From an uncultured beta proteobacterium (GTDB lineage: Bacteria; Pseudomonadota; Gammaproteobacteria; Burkholderiales; SG8-39), in contig CAIOLO010000009.1 in NCBI GenBank assembly GCA_903859155.1, forward strand, positions 22,341 to 86,340: a DNA stretch of 64,000 nucleotides. Reading direction: 5' to 3'. Under the pieces are notes generated by a model. The model was not told the DNA's origin and ran no database searches. It worked only from the letters and a program-made list of their open reading frames with translations. Below are positions 36,366 to 45,524 of the stretch, in pieces. Position 1 is the stretch's first letter. Each line of letters starts with the position of its first letter. The position numbers and the translations under genes were made by a program.

Positions 36366-37343
36366 TTAATCAGGCTTGATGCCCGCGGCCTCGACCACTT
36401 TTTTCCAGATGGCGATTTCGCGTTCGACGATGGCCGCGAACTGCTGCGGCGAGTTGCCGATGGGCTCTGCGGCCTCCTGGGCAAGGATCTTCTGCATTTC
36501 AACGCTGCGCCCGGCCTTCGCGGATTCTTTCCACAGACGGTCGATCACCGCAGCCGGTGTCTTTGCCGGGGCCAGCATGCCCACCCAGGAGGTGTAGTCG
36601 TAACCTTTCAGCCCGGCCTCATCCAGAGTCGGCAGATCGGGCGTCGCGGGCCAGCGCTTGGCGGTTGTCACGGCCAGTGCGCGCAGAGCGCCCGTTTTAA
36701 CATGCGGCAGGGCCGTGGAGATGGTGGCCAGATCGACGTCCACCTGGCCGCCGAGCAGGCCATTGACGGCTGGCGCCCCGCCCTTGTACGGAATGTGCAC
36801 CATGAACAGGTTCGCCATGTACTTCATCATTTCCATGGACAGGTGCGTGCCGGTGCCCACGCCGCTCGAAGCATAGTTGAGCTTGCCCGGATTGGCGCGG
36901 GCAAAGGCCAGAAACTCCTTCACATTCTTGAACGGGGAGGCACTTTGCACCACCAGGATATTGGGGAAAGCGGAGATCTGCGAGATCGGAGAAAAATCTC
37001 GCACCGAATCAAAAGGCAGCTTGGTGTAGGCGCTCGGGCTGATGGTAAAGGACGCCGCCACCATCAGCAGCGTGTAACCATCGGGCACGGACTTGGCCAC
37101 CGCGTCGCTGCCGATGATGCTCCCCGCACCGGGGCGATTGTCGACAATGAAGGACTGCCCCATGGACTCACCCATCAACTTGGCGATCGGCCGCGCCACC
37201 AGGTCAGTCGACCCGCCCGCGCTTTGCGGCACGATGATGCGCACCGGCTTGGTCGGATAGCTTTGCGCAGACGCGAAGCCGGAATACAGCAGACCCGCCA
37301 GCAGCGCGGTGCCCGCAAGTTGCATTGAAAAATCCGCTTTCAT
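36366..37343 (-). CDS. Bug/TctC-family substrate-binding protein
   Basis: 325 residues with a signal peptide (cleavage near FASAQ) and the hallmarks YPTKPVRIIVPQSAGGSTD, VDNRPGAGSIIGSDAVAKS, DGYTLL and HIPYKGGAPA. It begins 53 bases after the UbiD-like gene ends, on the same strand. Its ligand may be an aromatic or unsaturated carboxylate fed to the decarboxylase (inference). Upstream DNA shows short near-repeats of tcgtattcgt/cgtatgcttg type with no clear meaning. Confidence 0.93.
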   Translation of the reverse strand: MKADFSMQLAGTALLAGLLYSGFASAQSYPTKPVRIIVPQSAGGSTDLVARPIAKLMGESMGQSFIVDNRPGAGSIIGSDAVAKSVPDGYTLLMVAASFTISPSAYTKLPFDSVRDFSPISQISAFPNILVVQSASPFKNVKEFLAFARANPGKLNYASSGVGTGTHLSMEMMKYMANLFMVHIPYKGGAPAVNGLLGGQVDVDLATISTALPHVKTGALRALAVTTAKRWPATPDLPTLDEAGLKGYDYTSWVGMLAPAKTPAAVIDRLWKESAKAGRSVEMQKILAQEAAEPIGNSPQQFAAIVEREIAIWKKVVEAAGIKPD

Positions 37344-37396
37344 GATTGCCCTCCTTGTGTTCGTATTCGTACTCTTGTTCGTATGCTTGTTCGTCT

Positions 37397-39061
37397 TTAT
37401 TCCGGACGGTATTTGGTCTCGGGCTTGACGCCTTTTTTGCGCAGCTTTTCGCTGATCCGTCCGTTTTCCATGTAATCCCCCTGCACCGCCCGCAACGCCG
37501 CCGCGTCCCACTGCGGCAGCCAGTCGCCCAGCGAATAACCATGCCAGGGCGCCTGCGGCCGCAGGGCGGGCAGTTTCAGTTCCTCCCAGATGGCCTTGGC
37601 GCGCTCCATGTACTCCTGCTTGGGCAGCGCCAGCGGCGGCAGGTCTTGCTTCATGGTGGCATCGATCAGCAGCGCCGAATCCTGCGCCTCGCCATCCTCG
37701 CGGCTCGGGCCGTGGCCCAGACCCCGGGGTTCGATGACCTTGATGTCCCGCACCGGATTGGTACGGTAGGAAATCGCCCAGAGCAGCGCATCGGAGTTCT
37801 CCGGATCGATGTCCTCGTTGACCGCCACGCAGATCTTGCCGGTGTCGCTGCGGAAACTCGAGGCGCCGTAGAGGGCGCGCCACACCTCGGGACGCGAGGT
37901 GCCTTTGGCGAGGGTGATCATCACAATGCGCCGCAGACCGGTGAGCGGCTCGTGAAACGACACGCGCTTCACGCCGCGGATGCTCAGCGCATCGCGCAGG
38001 TGCGCAAGGTACAGCGGCTCGTAGGCGACGCGCTTGATGACGCTCGATTCCGAAGGCGTCACCTGGCTGATGTAGGAGGACACAATGGGATTCTTCCGAT
38101 GCGTGATGGCGGTGATCTGCATCGGCATGTTGTACTCCTCGAGCGCCACGTGGCCGTGCGATTCGCCGTAGGGTGCTTCGGGTTCGCAATACTCGGTATC
38201 GATGTATCCCTCGATGACGATCTCGGACTCAGCCGGCACCAGCAGGTCGAGACTGTGCGCCTTCACGATATTGATGGGCTCGCCGGCCAGTCCGCCGGCA
38301 ATGGTGAACTCATCCACGCCCAGCGACATTTTCTGCGGCCCGACAAACGCCACCAAGGGCGGGCAGCCCAGCACAATCGCGCAGGGCATGCGCTTGATGC
38401 CCAGCTTCTGGCATTTCTGATAATGGAGGTAGCCGCCGGCACCGCCGGCGCGCGTGGACATGCGCACCACCAGTCGATCCGAAGACTTCAGCGCCGCCCG
38501 GTAGGTGCCCATGTTCTGCACGCCGGTTTCGGGATCGCGCGTAATCACGTTGGTGGCGGTCAGGGTGGGCGCGGAATCGAACCCGGGGGTGGAAATGGGT
38601 ATGGGCAGCGCATCCATGCCCTTGCCCTCGCCGAGCAGGTCGGCGCCCTCCAGCACCACCTCCTGGCAGATCGCCTTGTCCACCAGACGCGGGGCAATCG
38701 GATGGGCAACCGCCTGGTCCCATCGGGCGCCAATCTGATCCACCGGCACGCCCATGCCCACCGAATAGATTTCCCGGTTGGCGGCGATCGCGCACACCAG
38801 CACCGGTTGCGGATACTTGCGGCCGCGCCCGTCGGTAACATTGGTAAAGAGGAAGGCCTTGCGTTCGGTCTCGGCAATGCCGCCGACGAACTGCCAGCGG
38901 ACCAGCGGATGCAATTCGGCGTCCTTGTCCACCGCGCGGGTTATGGTCACCAGCAAACCGCGCTTTTTCAGGGCCTCGAGATGCTCATGCAGGTCGGCGT
39001 AGCCGCGTTTGGCCGGCAGCATCGCCGCCCCGTCGGTTGGTAAAGTTTCTTTGTTCAGCAC
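37397..39061 (-). CDS. UbiD-family decarboxylase
   Basis: 554 residues of the prenylated-FMN-dependent UbiD family, which (de)carboxylates aromatic or alpha,beta-unsaturated acids. Family landmarks visible: the N-terminal LHEHLEALKKRGLLVTITRAVD, ANREIYSVGMGV, the central MGTYRAALKSSDRLVVRM, EIVIEGYIDTEYCEPEAPYGESHG (with the conserved acidic residues) and the C-terminal VNEDIDPENSDALLWAI. GTG 39061 is chosen with AGGGG ahead. A partner UbiX (prenyl-FMN synthase) is not in the window. It heads a probable operon with a Bug gene. Confidence 0.9.
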   Translation of the reverse strand: MLNKETLPTDGAAMLPAKRGYADLHEHLEALKKRGLLVTITRAVDKDAELHPLVRWQFVGGIAETERKAFLFTNVTDGRGRKYPQPVLVCAIAANREIYSVGMGVPVDQIGARWDQAVAHPIAPRLVDKAICQEVVLEGADLLGEGKGMDALPIPISTPGFDSAPTLTATNVITRDPETGVQNMGTYRAALKSSDRLVVRMSTRAGGAGGYLHYQKCQKLGIKRMPCAIVLGCPPLVAFVGPQKMSLGVDEFTIAGGLAGEPINIVKAHSLDLLVPAESEIVIEGYIDTEYCEPEAPYGESHGHVALEEYNMPMQITAITHRKNPIVSSYISQVTPSESSVIKRVAYEPLYLAHLRDALSIRGVKRVSFHEPLTGLRRIVMITLAKGTSRPEVWRALYGASSFRSDTGKICVAVNEDIDPENSDALLWAISYRTNPVRDIKVIEPRGLGHGPSREDGEAQDSALLIDATMKQDLPPLALPKQEYMERAKAIWEELKLPALRPQAPWHGYSLGDWLPQWDAAALRAVQGDYMENGRISEKLRKKGVKPETKYRPE

Positions 39062-39423
39062 ATCTGCCCCTGCGTCATTTGATCCAGACGCGCATTGTGA
39101 CACGACCGGCAACCCCTAAATCGGGGGCGCCTGCCAGGCATCCCGTCCAGGGTGTCGGCATTCGGGGGGCGGGCGCCGCGGCGCGCTGCGGCCATTGCGC
39201 GACAGCAATGTCCACACCTGCCTTCCGGGATACCGCGCGCGCGGCGTTTTCAAATGCCTGCGCATTTTTTTGATCGAACCGGTATTTAATGCACCTAAAC
39301 CGGATGGGTTAATTTAAAATTTTGTCAAACGAGAAGTTGCGGCAGGTTCAGGCCGGTACCCCAAGGTAGCCTGGCGTGATCCGAGCAAACATCAGCAGTC
39401 AAAAAAATGGGGTAATGCAATCG
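39062..39423. other. intergenic region
   Basis: 362 bases between the UbiD-like gene (minus) and a membrane-protein gene (plus). The right part (about 39280-39340) turns AT-rich, with ttaatttaaaattttg, and is a likely promoter. No coding frame, repeat or RNA gene recognised. Confidence 0.4.
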
Positions 39424-39870
39424 ATGCTTGATTCTCAGACGACGTTTATCGTTGTCGCTGTTCTGGTGACGGTATTGCACATCGGCATTGCCGCCTATCT
39501 GCTGATGAGCAATGCAGAGCAGACGGCAGGCTGGAAAATCAGGCCGCACCGGGCCGTCCTGGGTCAACTCGCCGTATTCCTTGTTGCCTTGTTATTCACC
39601 GCCGGATTTGTCGCGGCGTTCAGGGTCGTTTCCCTGCTCGGCACGGTCGAGTCCTTTCTGGCGGCCCCGGTTCTTTTCCTGATGCTGTGCTGGGTCGGTC
39701 AGGACCGGATGATCAACTATCTGGCGACCCATCACGGCCGGCGCAAGTTTCTGCATAGCTGGAAACTGCGCCGCATCGGCATTTCCACGATGCTCAAGAT
39801 TATTTACTTCTACATCTGCCTCGGCCTCGTCCTGGTGATGGCCGTGACCTTCGCGGAATGGACCAAGTAA
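39424..39870 (+). CDS. hypothetical integral membrane protein
   Basis: 148 residues with about four hydrophobic segments (near 7-27, 42-65, 72-90 and 120-143) linked by short basic loops (HHGRRKFLHSWKLRR). No family recognised. The start is uncertain: ATG 39415 and ATG 39424 are both in frame, and GGGG stands too close to the first and about right for the second. Lies between unrelated genes and ends before a 477-base gap. Confidence 0.6.
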   Translation: MLDSQTTFIVVAVLVTVLHIGIAAYLLMSNAEQTAGWKIRPHRAVLGQLAVFLVALLFTAGFVAAFRVVSLLGTVESFLAAPVLFLMLCWVGQDRMINYLATHHGRRKFLHSWKLRRIGISTMLKIIYFYICLGLVLVMAVTFAEWTK

Positions 39871-40347
39871 AGTGCCGCGACTACTGCACGGCCGGGATGA
39901 TCATGCGGGCGCAGGCGTATGCATTCGTCGATCGGCTACAAGACACCTGTCGATGTTGAATCCAGCCTTATGGCTGCGTGAAGTGGTGTACGTCGAATCG
40001 AGGCAGGGTCAAGTCGTTGGTAACTCAGTGCTGGCCGGGACGGTGGGATTCCACAAGGCGTGAAAATTGGCGGCCTGAGTTCTCCCGGTCTTCGGCATGG
40101 GGGAGTCTGGGGCAACGCAGTCCGGAGATAATACTGTAGCAACGTTGTCGGCAATTCAGACGGCTTGTCGTGGTTTCGACGCGAACCATCGTTCACAGGC
40201 CATTGACCCGATAAAGCGCAAACTAACCCGCTAATTTCATTCTGTTAATGGCGAGCTTGTCCAATCGCCATGACTGGCATGACAAGTGCTTCTCTCTCGT
40301 TCCGGTAACGCAGGCTCCCTTTCCAAGGAACTCAGGAGAAGAAGAAA
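39871..40347. other. intergenic region
   Basis: 477 bases upstream of the surface-protein module. I see no gene, repeat or tRNA. The G+C content falls compared with the catabolic regions, and the promoter of the following small secreted-protein gene should lie at its right end. Confidence 0.4.
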
Positions 40348-40797
40348 ATGAATCGCCGTCTCCAAAACAGATCAGCTTCGCATTTGACCGCAATCCTCCG
40401 GGCCAAGATCCTCGGAAAACTGTCGACGGCCACGGTTCTCGCAGTCGTCGCAATCGGAAACCAATCTGCATCCGCGCAGGAATTGACACCGGCAGGTGTG
40501 CAATGGCAGTGCGTGCAGCAAAACGACGCGTCTTTCAATGTCCTGTGTCTGCCCAGGCAGATTGGCGACGCCAGCGTCACATCCGCGAAATCCAGCGGCC
40601 TGGTACCGGGATCGCTACCCGTACATAGCGACCTGCGGCCAGTGGCCGAGCGTGGCCTCGAGGAGGTATTTTCCGCCAAGGCCTGGACCGTTCCTCTCTA
40701 CTCGGAGCCCACAGACCAGGGCAAGGTCAGCCACCTGTTGCAGTCGGTGCTTTGCGACGCCGCTCCCTACTGCTCGGTAAAGTATCGCAGCAACTGA
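40348..40797 (+). CDS. small secreted cysteine-containing protein
   Basis: 149 residues, no family recognised. A long N-terminal signal region (basic start, hydrophobic core TATVLAVVAIGNQ, cleavage near ASA-QE) indicates export. The mature part has four Cys (QWQC, VLC, VLCD, PYC) that could form two disulfides, which fits periplasmic or surface life. A strong ribosome site, CAGGAGAAGAAG, precedes ATG 40348. The next gene starts 62 bases after the stop, so it probably belongs to a module with the TPR-barrel and FecR proteins. Confidence 0.65.
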   Translation: MNRRLQNRSASHLTAILRAKILGKLSTATVLAVVAIGNQSASAQELTPAGVQWQCVQQNDASFNVLCLPRQIGDASVTSAKSSGLVPGSLPVHSDLRPVAERGLEEVFSAKAWTVPLYSEPTDQGKVSHLLQSVLCDAAPYCSVKYRSN

Positions 40798-40859
40798 TTC
40801 CCTCGAAACCTAATTGTGCTGTCCCTCGCGAAACGCCTCCAAACAGATACCGATTGCTC

Positions 40860-42203
40860 ATGTCCCCTCCGAAAATTCTTATCACGCTCCTGCTCGCGAC
40901 GGCCACATTGCTGGGTGGCCCGCAGGTGGTGTATGCCCTGGCCGCAGCCCCGGATCTTGCGGTTGCGGAGCGGTTGCTGCGCGAGGGACAGGCAAAGGCT
41001 GCGTACGAATTGCTCATTGTCGACGAACTCTCGCACTCGGGGAGCGAGGACTTTGACTATCTCCTGGGTTTGGCGGCGCTGGAATCGGGCCACCCCGACA
41101 AGGCGACGCTGGCTTTCGAGCGTGTGCTCGCCGTCAATCCCAATCACGCTGCAGCACGCCTGGATATGGGCCGCGCGTTCTTCGCGCTCGGGGACTATGA
41201 GGGGGCCAAGGGGGAATTCGAGTCCATTTTAAAACTGGATCCGCCCGCCGCGGCGCGCGCCGTTGCAGACCGGTATATCACCGCGATCAAGGAGCGCTCT
41301 AGAAATAGTGCGCTGCGCACCACAGGTTACGTGGATGTCGCCATCGGTCGGGACACCAATGTCAATAATGGTCCGTCTGCAGCGGCCATCTATGTCCCCC
41401 TTTTCGGGGTAAGCCTGGCCTTGCCGACAGCAAGCTCACGCCTGCCCGATAACTACCTGTCGTACGGGGCGGGCATGGAAGGCACGTTTGCCATCGACGG
41501 CCCCTGGAGCGCGGTCGCGGGACTGGATGTCCGCAATCGATCCAACTTCAAGGCCAATGAATTCGATTTTTTGTCGACCGAATACCGAGCTGGGATGCAG
41601 TATCTGCAGGACAGCAATACATTGCGCATGACGCTCGGGCATAACAATTACGATCTCGATGGTTCTCTGTTTCGGAGCATCGATACTGTTTCGGGCGACT
41701 GGAAGCATCGCCTGAGCGAGCAGACGGAGGGTTCGGTGTTCTTTCAGGACTCCCGTATTCGATACACGCAAATCGCCACGCGCGCCAACAGCTCTGACTT
41801 TTTTGTATATGGCGCCGGGATTACGAGAGTCTATGACCAGGGGCAGCGCACGCAAATATTCGGCAGCGCTTTCGGTGGATCTGAACGGGCCACCGATGAG
41901 CGACCGGACGGGGACCGCAGCCTCTATGGTGCGCGGGCCGGTGTACAGCGAGCGCTGGGGAATGAAGTGGACCTGTTTGTTCTTGGAAGTTATCAAAGGT
42001 CCAAGTACGAGCAGCTCAACCCGATATTTCAGGCGACGCGCGAGGACCGGCAATACGAGGTTACTTTGGGGCTTAACTGGCGCTTGAATCAGGATTGGAC
42101 CCTGCGTCCCCAGGCGGCGTACCTGCGAAATGATTCCAACCTGCCACTGAATAAATTCAATCGATACGATGCATCCGTCACGTTGCGGCGCGATTTTCGT
42201 TAA
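40860..42203 (+). CDS. TPR plus outer-membrane beta-barrel protein, Slam/DUF560-like
   Basis: 447 residues. A signal peptide (hydrophobic ILITLLLATATLL) is followed by TPR-like helices (about 30-150: AERLLREGQAKAAYELL and PDKATLAFERVLAVNPNHAAA). The last 290 or so residues alternate polar and apolar and look like a beta-barrel, opening with DVAIGRDTNVNNG and ending in an aromatic-type C-terminus (TLRRDFR). The D-x-N-x-N segment and the TPR-barrel order match surface-lipoprotein assembly modulators (Slam, DUF560), which export partner proteins. The next gene encodes a likely partner. The family call is by eye. Confidence 0.7.
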   Translation: MSPPKILITLLLATATLLGGPQVVYALAAAPDLAVAERLLREGQAKAAYELLIVDELSHSGSEDFDYLLGLAALESGHPDKATLAFERVLAVNPNHAAARLDMGRAFFALGDYEGAKGEFESILKLDPPAAARAVADRYITAIKERSRNSALRTTGYVDVAIGRDTNVNNGPSAAAIYVPLFGVSLALPTASSRLPDNYLSYGAGMEGTFAIDGPWSAVAGLDVRNRSNFKANEFDFLSTEYRAGMQYLQDSNTLRMTLGHNNYDLDGSLFRSIDTVSGDWKHRLSEQTEGSVFFQDSRIRYTQIATRANSSDFFVYGAGITRVYDQGQRTQIFGSAFGGSERATDERPDGDRSLYGARAGVQRALGNEVDLFVLGSYQRSKYEQLNPIFQATREDRQYEVTLGLNWRLNQDWTLRPQAAYLRNDSNLPLNKFNRYDASVTLRRDFR

Positions 42204-42240
42204 ATCTTACGTTTAAAACGATGACAAGGTTAAAGGCCTG

Positions 42241-44430
42241 ATGATGATTCGGATAATTGGGATTGCCCATCTTAAGGTACTGGCGGTCTGGCTGGTGCTC
42301 GCGCTGGTACATGGTGTCAACGCCGCAGTAGGTGTGGTCCAGTTCGCGGCAGGCGACGCGCGCAGCATTTCTCGGGACGGCACCGCTCGCGCCTTGACCA
42401 AAGGTCAGGATATCAATGAAGGCGACACGCTGGTGACTGGCCGCGGCGGCAGCATGCAGCTAAAGATGATCGATGACGGGATTCTCGCCTTGCGGCCGGA
42501 TACCAGTGTGATCATTGAGACGTATCGTTTCAATGGCCCTGGGGATGGCACTGAAACCGCTCTGATTCAATTGCTTCGTGGGGGCTTGCGAAGCATCACC
42601 GGGATGATCGGCCGTATAAACAAGCAAAATTACCTTTTGCGCACGCCCACTTCTTTCATCGGCATTCGCGGCACCGACCACAATGCAGCCTACATTCCCC
42701 CGCCGGCACCGGGCGAGGTTTCTGCCGGTTCGCCGGGCACCTACGATCTGGTCAACCTCGGGGAAACCTACATCGAAAACGCCGCCGGACGCGTGAACCT
42801 ATCCGCCAACCAGGTCGGCTTTGCGAGCGTTCAGCCTAATGTCACGCCGACGCGATTGCAGTCCATCCCCGGTTTTCTGCGCGGCATCCCGGTAGTGCAG
42901 GTGCGTGGTGGTGATCGCGTGGCTGCTGTGGCCGCGTCATCATCTATTTCGAGGGAGGGCTCCGCGAATTCGTCATCGGGGGATGAGGCTGCTGCTGCGA
43001 CCACGACCGATGCGGACAAGGCAAGCACAAACGCATCGAACAGTTCGGCCCGGACGAGCGAATCCAGTGGTAGCAATGGATCCAGCGGCTCCTCGGGATC
43101 CAGCGGCTCCTCGGGATCCAGCGGCTCCTCGGGGTCCAGCGGTTCCTCGGGGTCCAGCAGCTCCTCGGGCTCGAGTGGATCCTCCGGAGCGGTTAGCTCG
43201 AGCGGAACCAGCGGGTCCAGCGGCAGCAGTGGATCCGGCAGTTCCTCGGGATCCAGCGGCTCCTCGGGCTCGAGTGGGTCCTCCGGATCGGTTAGCTCTA
43301 GCGGAACCAGCGGGTCCAGCGGCAGCAGTGGATCCAGCAGCTCCTCGGGATCCAGCGGCTCCTCGAGCTCGAGTGGGTCCTCCGGATCGGTTAGCTCGAG
43401 CGGAACCAGCGGGTCCAGCGGTAGCAGTGGATCCAGCAGCTCCTCGGGGTCCAGCGGCTCCTCGGGCTCGAGCGGGTCCTCAGGGTCGAGTGGGTCCTCC
43501 TCATCGGTTAGCTCTAGCGGAACCAGCGGGTCCAGCGGTAGCAGTGGATCCAGCAGTTCCTCGGGATCCAGCAGTTCCTCGGGCTCGAGTGGGTCCTCCG
43601 GATCGGTTAGCTCGAGCGGAACCAGCGGGTCCAGCGGTAGCAGCAGTTCAATCCCGCCTGCCCCGGTGCTACAGGTCACTATCGGGAATATCAATATCGA
43701 TTTGAGCGCCGCCGTGGCAAACACTACGACGGCCGCAATCGGCTACGGTGTCGCTGGCGGAAGCAAGGTCGGAACTTCTGTTACGGGCAATGCATCGATT
43801 CTGGCATCGGGACAATCAGAAATTCTTCTTGGATCAGACGGAAACCCGGCATTGGTCACCAATCTCTCGACCCTCGCTTATGCCCGCATCGGGGCATCGC
43901 TCGCCGATCATGGCAGTGCGAGCCTGAAGGACGGCAATACGGTGGTAGACATTAAATGGGGTGTCTACTCCGGCGGGACGATTGTCGATTTGAGCGGCGT
44001 TCGGACAGCTGACTATTTTCAGTTTATCGCGGCACAGAGCACGCCATCGGCGGTGCAGGCTAATCTAAGCGGGTCATACACAAGTGTCATTGGGCAAAAC
44101 AAGTTCATCACTGAAACCGGCAAGCTGGGTGGAGGTTTATCAAGTGTTGGCATAGGCATTACAGCGGGCCGCCTGACCAGTTACTCATTGGGTCTGAGCG
44201 ATGGCTTGTCGCGGGACTGGAGCGCAAGCTGTGCGAACTGTTCGGGCGGGGTTCCACTTTCGACCTTCGCGAACTCCGGCATATCACTTTCAGGGACAGG
44301 GCCAGGCCCCGGCGTTACCGGCACCGCGTCAGGATTCCCGGTGGGACCCTCGGGAGCCGGAGTTGTATCCTCGTTCGCATTGCGCTCGACAGACGGCAAA
44401 GGCGTAACCGGATCTTTCGCGGTGAAGTGA
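42241..44430 (+). CDS. FecR-domain surface protein with Ser-Gly repeat and C-terminal barrel-like domain
   Basis: 729 residues. Signal peptide 1-28, then a FecR-type domain (about 35-185; DINEGDTLVTGRGGSMQLKM, RGGLRSITGMIG, TSFIGIRGTD). A low-complexity region of Ser and Gly (about 270-475) follows, and the last 250 residues are a beta-rich domain ending GKGVTGSFAVK, reminiscent of the TbpB-type barrel of Slam-exported proteins (VxGxFxxK end). This suggests export by the adjacent TPR-barrel protein and surface display. The repeat gives a long antisense open frame that is not a gene. AAAGGCC precedes ATG 42241, which is followed at once by a second ATG. Confidence 0.75.
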   Translation: MMIRIIGIAHLKVLAVWLVLALVHGVNAAVGVVQFAAGDARSISRDGTARALTKGQDINEGDTLVTGRGGSMQLKMIDDGILALRPDTSVIIETYRFNGPGDGTETALIQLLRGGLRSITGMIGRINKQNYLLRTPTSFIGIRGTDHNAAYIPPPAPGEVSAGSPGTYDLVNLGETYIENAAGRVNLSANQVGFASVQPNVTPTRLQSIPGFLRGIPVVQVRGGDRVAAVAASSSISREGSANSSSGDEAAAATTTDADKASTNASNSSARTSESSGSNGSSGSSGSSGSSGSSGSSGSSGSSGSSSSSGSSGSSGAVSSSGTSGSSGSSGSGSSSGSSGSSGSSGSSGSVSSSGTSGSSGSSGSSSSSGSSGSSSSSGSSGSVSSSGTSGSSGSSGSSSSSGSSGSSGSSGSSGSSGSSSSVSSSGTSGSSGSSGSSSSSGSSSSSGSSGSSGSVSSSGTSGSSGSSSSIPPAPVLQVTIGNINIDLSAAVANTTTAAIGYGVAGGSKVGTSVTGNASILASGQSEILLGSDGNPALVTNLSTLAYARIGASLADHGSASLKDGNTVVDIKWGVYSGGTIVDLSGVRTADYFQFIAAQSTPSAVQANLSGSYTSVIGQNKFITETGKLGGGLSSVGIGITAGRLTSYSLGLSDGLSRDWSASCANCSGGVPLSTFANSGISLSGTGPGPGVTGTASGFPVGPSGAGVVSSFALRSTDGKGVTGSFAVK
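43060..43660 (+). repeat. Ser-Gly coding repeat, 9-bp units in 99-bp blocks
   Basis: The region codes for SGS/SSG triplets, i.e. 9-bp units such as tccagcggc/tcctcgggc. A longer marker, gttagctc(g/t)agcggaacc, recurs at 43192, 43291, 43390, 43507 and 43606. The spacings are 99, 99, 117 and 99, and 117 is 99 plus one 18-bp insertion. All spacings keep the reading frame. Likely to vary in length between strains. Confidence 0.9.
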
Positions 44431-44446
44431 GCATCGTCAGTCTTGA

Positions 44447-44620
44447 GGCATTACGCAACTGGCCATTGCCACCGCCGCCGCCGATATGAACGTGCCGGGA
44501 TGGCGATTGCATCCGCTGTCGACCGGGTTTGGGTCGGTATGGGTGAATGGCAACTGGCGCCTGACCTTCACCTTTGAGGGAACTGATGCCGTGTTGGTGG
44601 ATTACCAGGACTATCACTAA
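44447..44620 (+). pseudogene. higB: higB-like toxin remnant (5' truncated)
   Basis: The frame ending TAA at 44618 gives ADMNVPGWRLHPL, then VWVNGNWRLTFTFEG and VLVDYQDYH, which is the C-terminal half of a HigB/RelE-type mRNA interferase. The N-terminal half is absent because the frame is preceded by a stop (44444-44446) right after the FecR-protein gene. A degraded higA follows with the normal spacing, so this is the rest of a once intact toxin-antitoxin pair. Confidence 0.75.
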
Positions 44621-44632
44621 GGAGTGTACGAC

Positions 44633-44940
44633 ATGACGAGCATCCACAATCCACCGCACCCCGGCGAGACCTTGCGCGAAGACGTATTGCCCGCCTTGGG
44701 CCTGACGGTGACCGATGCGGCTGCGCAATTGGGAGTGACCCGCGCCACGTTGTCTCGCGTTCTCAACGGACGCGCCGCCATCTCGCCGGAATGGCACTGC
44801 GCCTGGAAGGTTGGCCGGGCGTAAAAAACGGCGGGCGTGCCGACCTGTGGATTGCGATGCAAGCCGGATACGATCTGTGGCAAGCCCGTAAAGCTGGTGC
44901 GCCGAAAGTGAAGCGCGCCTCGGTATTACCCGCCGCCTGA
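44633..44940 (+). pseudogene. higA: higA-like antitoxin with a one-base frameshift
   Basis: ATG 44633 has AAGGAG ahead. The frame gives [16 protein letters not shown] and an HTH ([19 protein letters not shown]), then goes out of phase at about 44790, where 'ggaatggcactg' lacks one base relative to the expected gaa-atg-gca. In the other frame the family tail resumes ([28 protein letters not shown], to TGA at 44938-44940). A single-base deletion therefore disables the gene, unless it is a sequencing error. Confidence 0.8.
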
Positions 44941-45088
44941 CGGTCTAAGGCAAGCGGCGAGCATGGAGCACCATACCCGCCTGACCAAGAAGCACCTACC
45001 TAGGAGATGCAAAGTGGCCAAAGAGTGTGTTGGCTAGCTGGAGGGTGTTTGTTATTCCCAGCTGCCTGGGCTCACAAACAGGCAAGCC

Positions 45089-45358
45089 CTAGCCCCGGAG
45101 AGCAATGAGGGAAAAAATGAGGAAATTTAGGGCATAGCCGATGATCAACATGCGGATCATCAGTTCTGGATCGATTGAGGGCCGACCTGTGTGGCTGTAA
45201 TACTCAGCCAGATGCTCATGCAACTCGCCCAGATCAAGAAATCGAACGATACCCCGCAGCAGATGATTCTGCGGGACGTGGTCCTCAAGATTGAACGAGT
45301 AGAACAGCTTCTCCTGAGTTCCCGCATGTTGCCCCATCATCTCGAAACGCTCCGTCAA
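45089..45358 (-). pseudogene. IS1182-like transposase, N-terminal fragment
   Basis: The frame carries LFYSFNLEDHVPQNHLLRG and GRPSIDPELMIRMLIIGYAL, the start of IS1182-group (DDE) transposases (about 80 residues); the frame then diverges and stops. The catalytic parts of this roughly 450-residue enzyme are absent. ATG 45340 is the likely original start. No terminal inverted repeats were identified, so the ends of the element are gone or unseen. Confidence 0.75.
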
Positions 45359-45496
45359 TGCACTGCAAGATCAGACACTTCGCGCACAGGAAGATTCAAT
45401 TCTTCGCGGAGTTTTTCAACAGAATTGCCTCGATACCCGACGTTGGCGATAGCTACCGAATCGCGAACAATAAATTTTCTCACCGACCTTGCCAAT

Positions 45497-45512
45497 AGGA
45501 CATATGTGTCCT
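45497..45512. promoter_or_regulatory. palindrome upstream of hicAB (candidate operator)
   Basis: AGGACA and TGTCCT are perfect inverted arms around TATG, 13 bases before the hicA start. HicB-type antitoxins repress their own operon through such palindromes (known for the family). No binding evidence is available from sequence alone. Confidence 0.55.
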
Positions 45513-45524
45513 AATATCAGGTCC

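Noticed and set aside
42831..43724. Long minus-strand open frame rich in Leu, Asp, Pro and Glu
   Set aside because: It is the reverse reading of the Ser-Gly repeat of the FecR-domain protein; the repeat has no stops on the other strand. No start signal or similarity.
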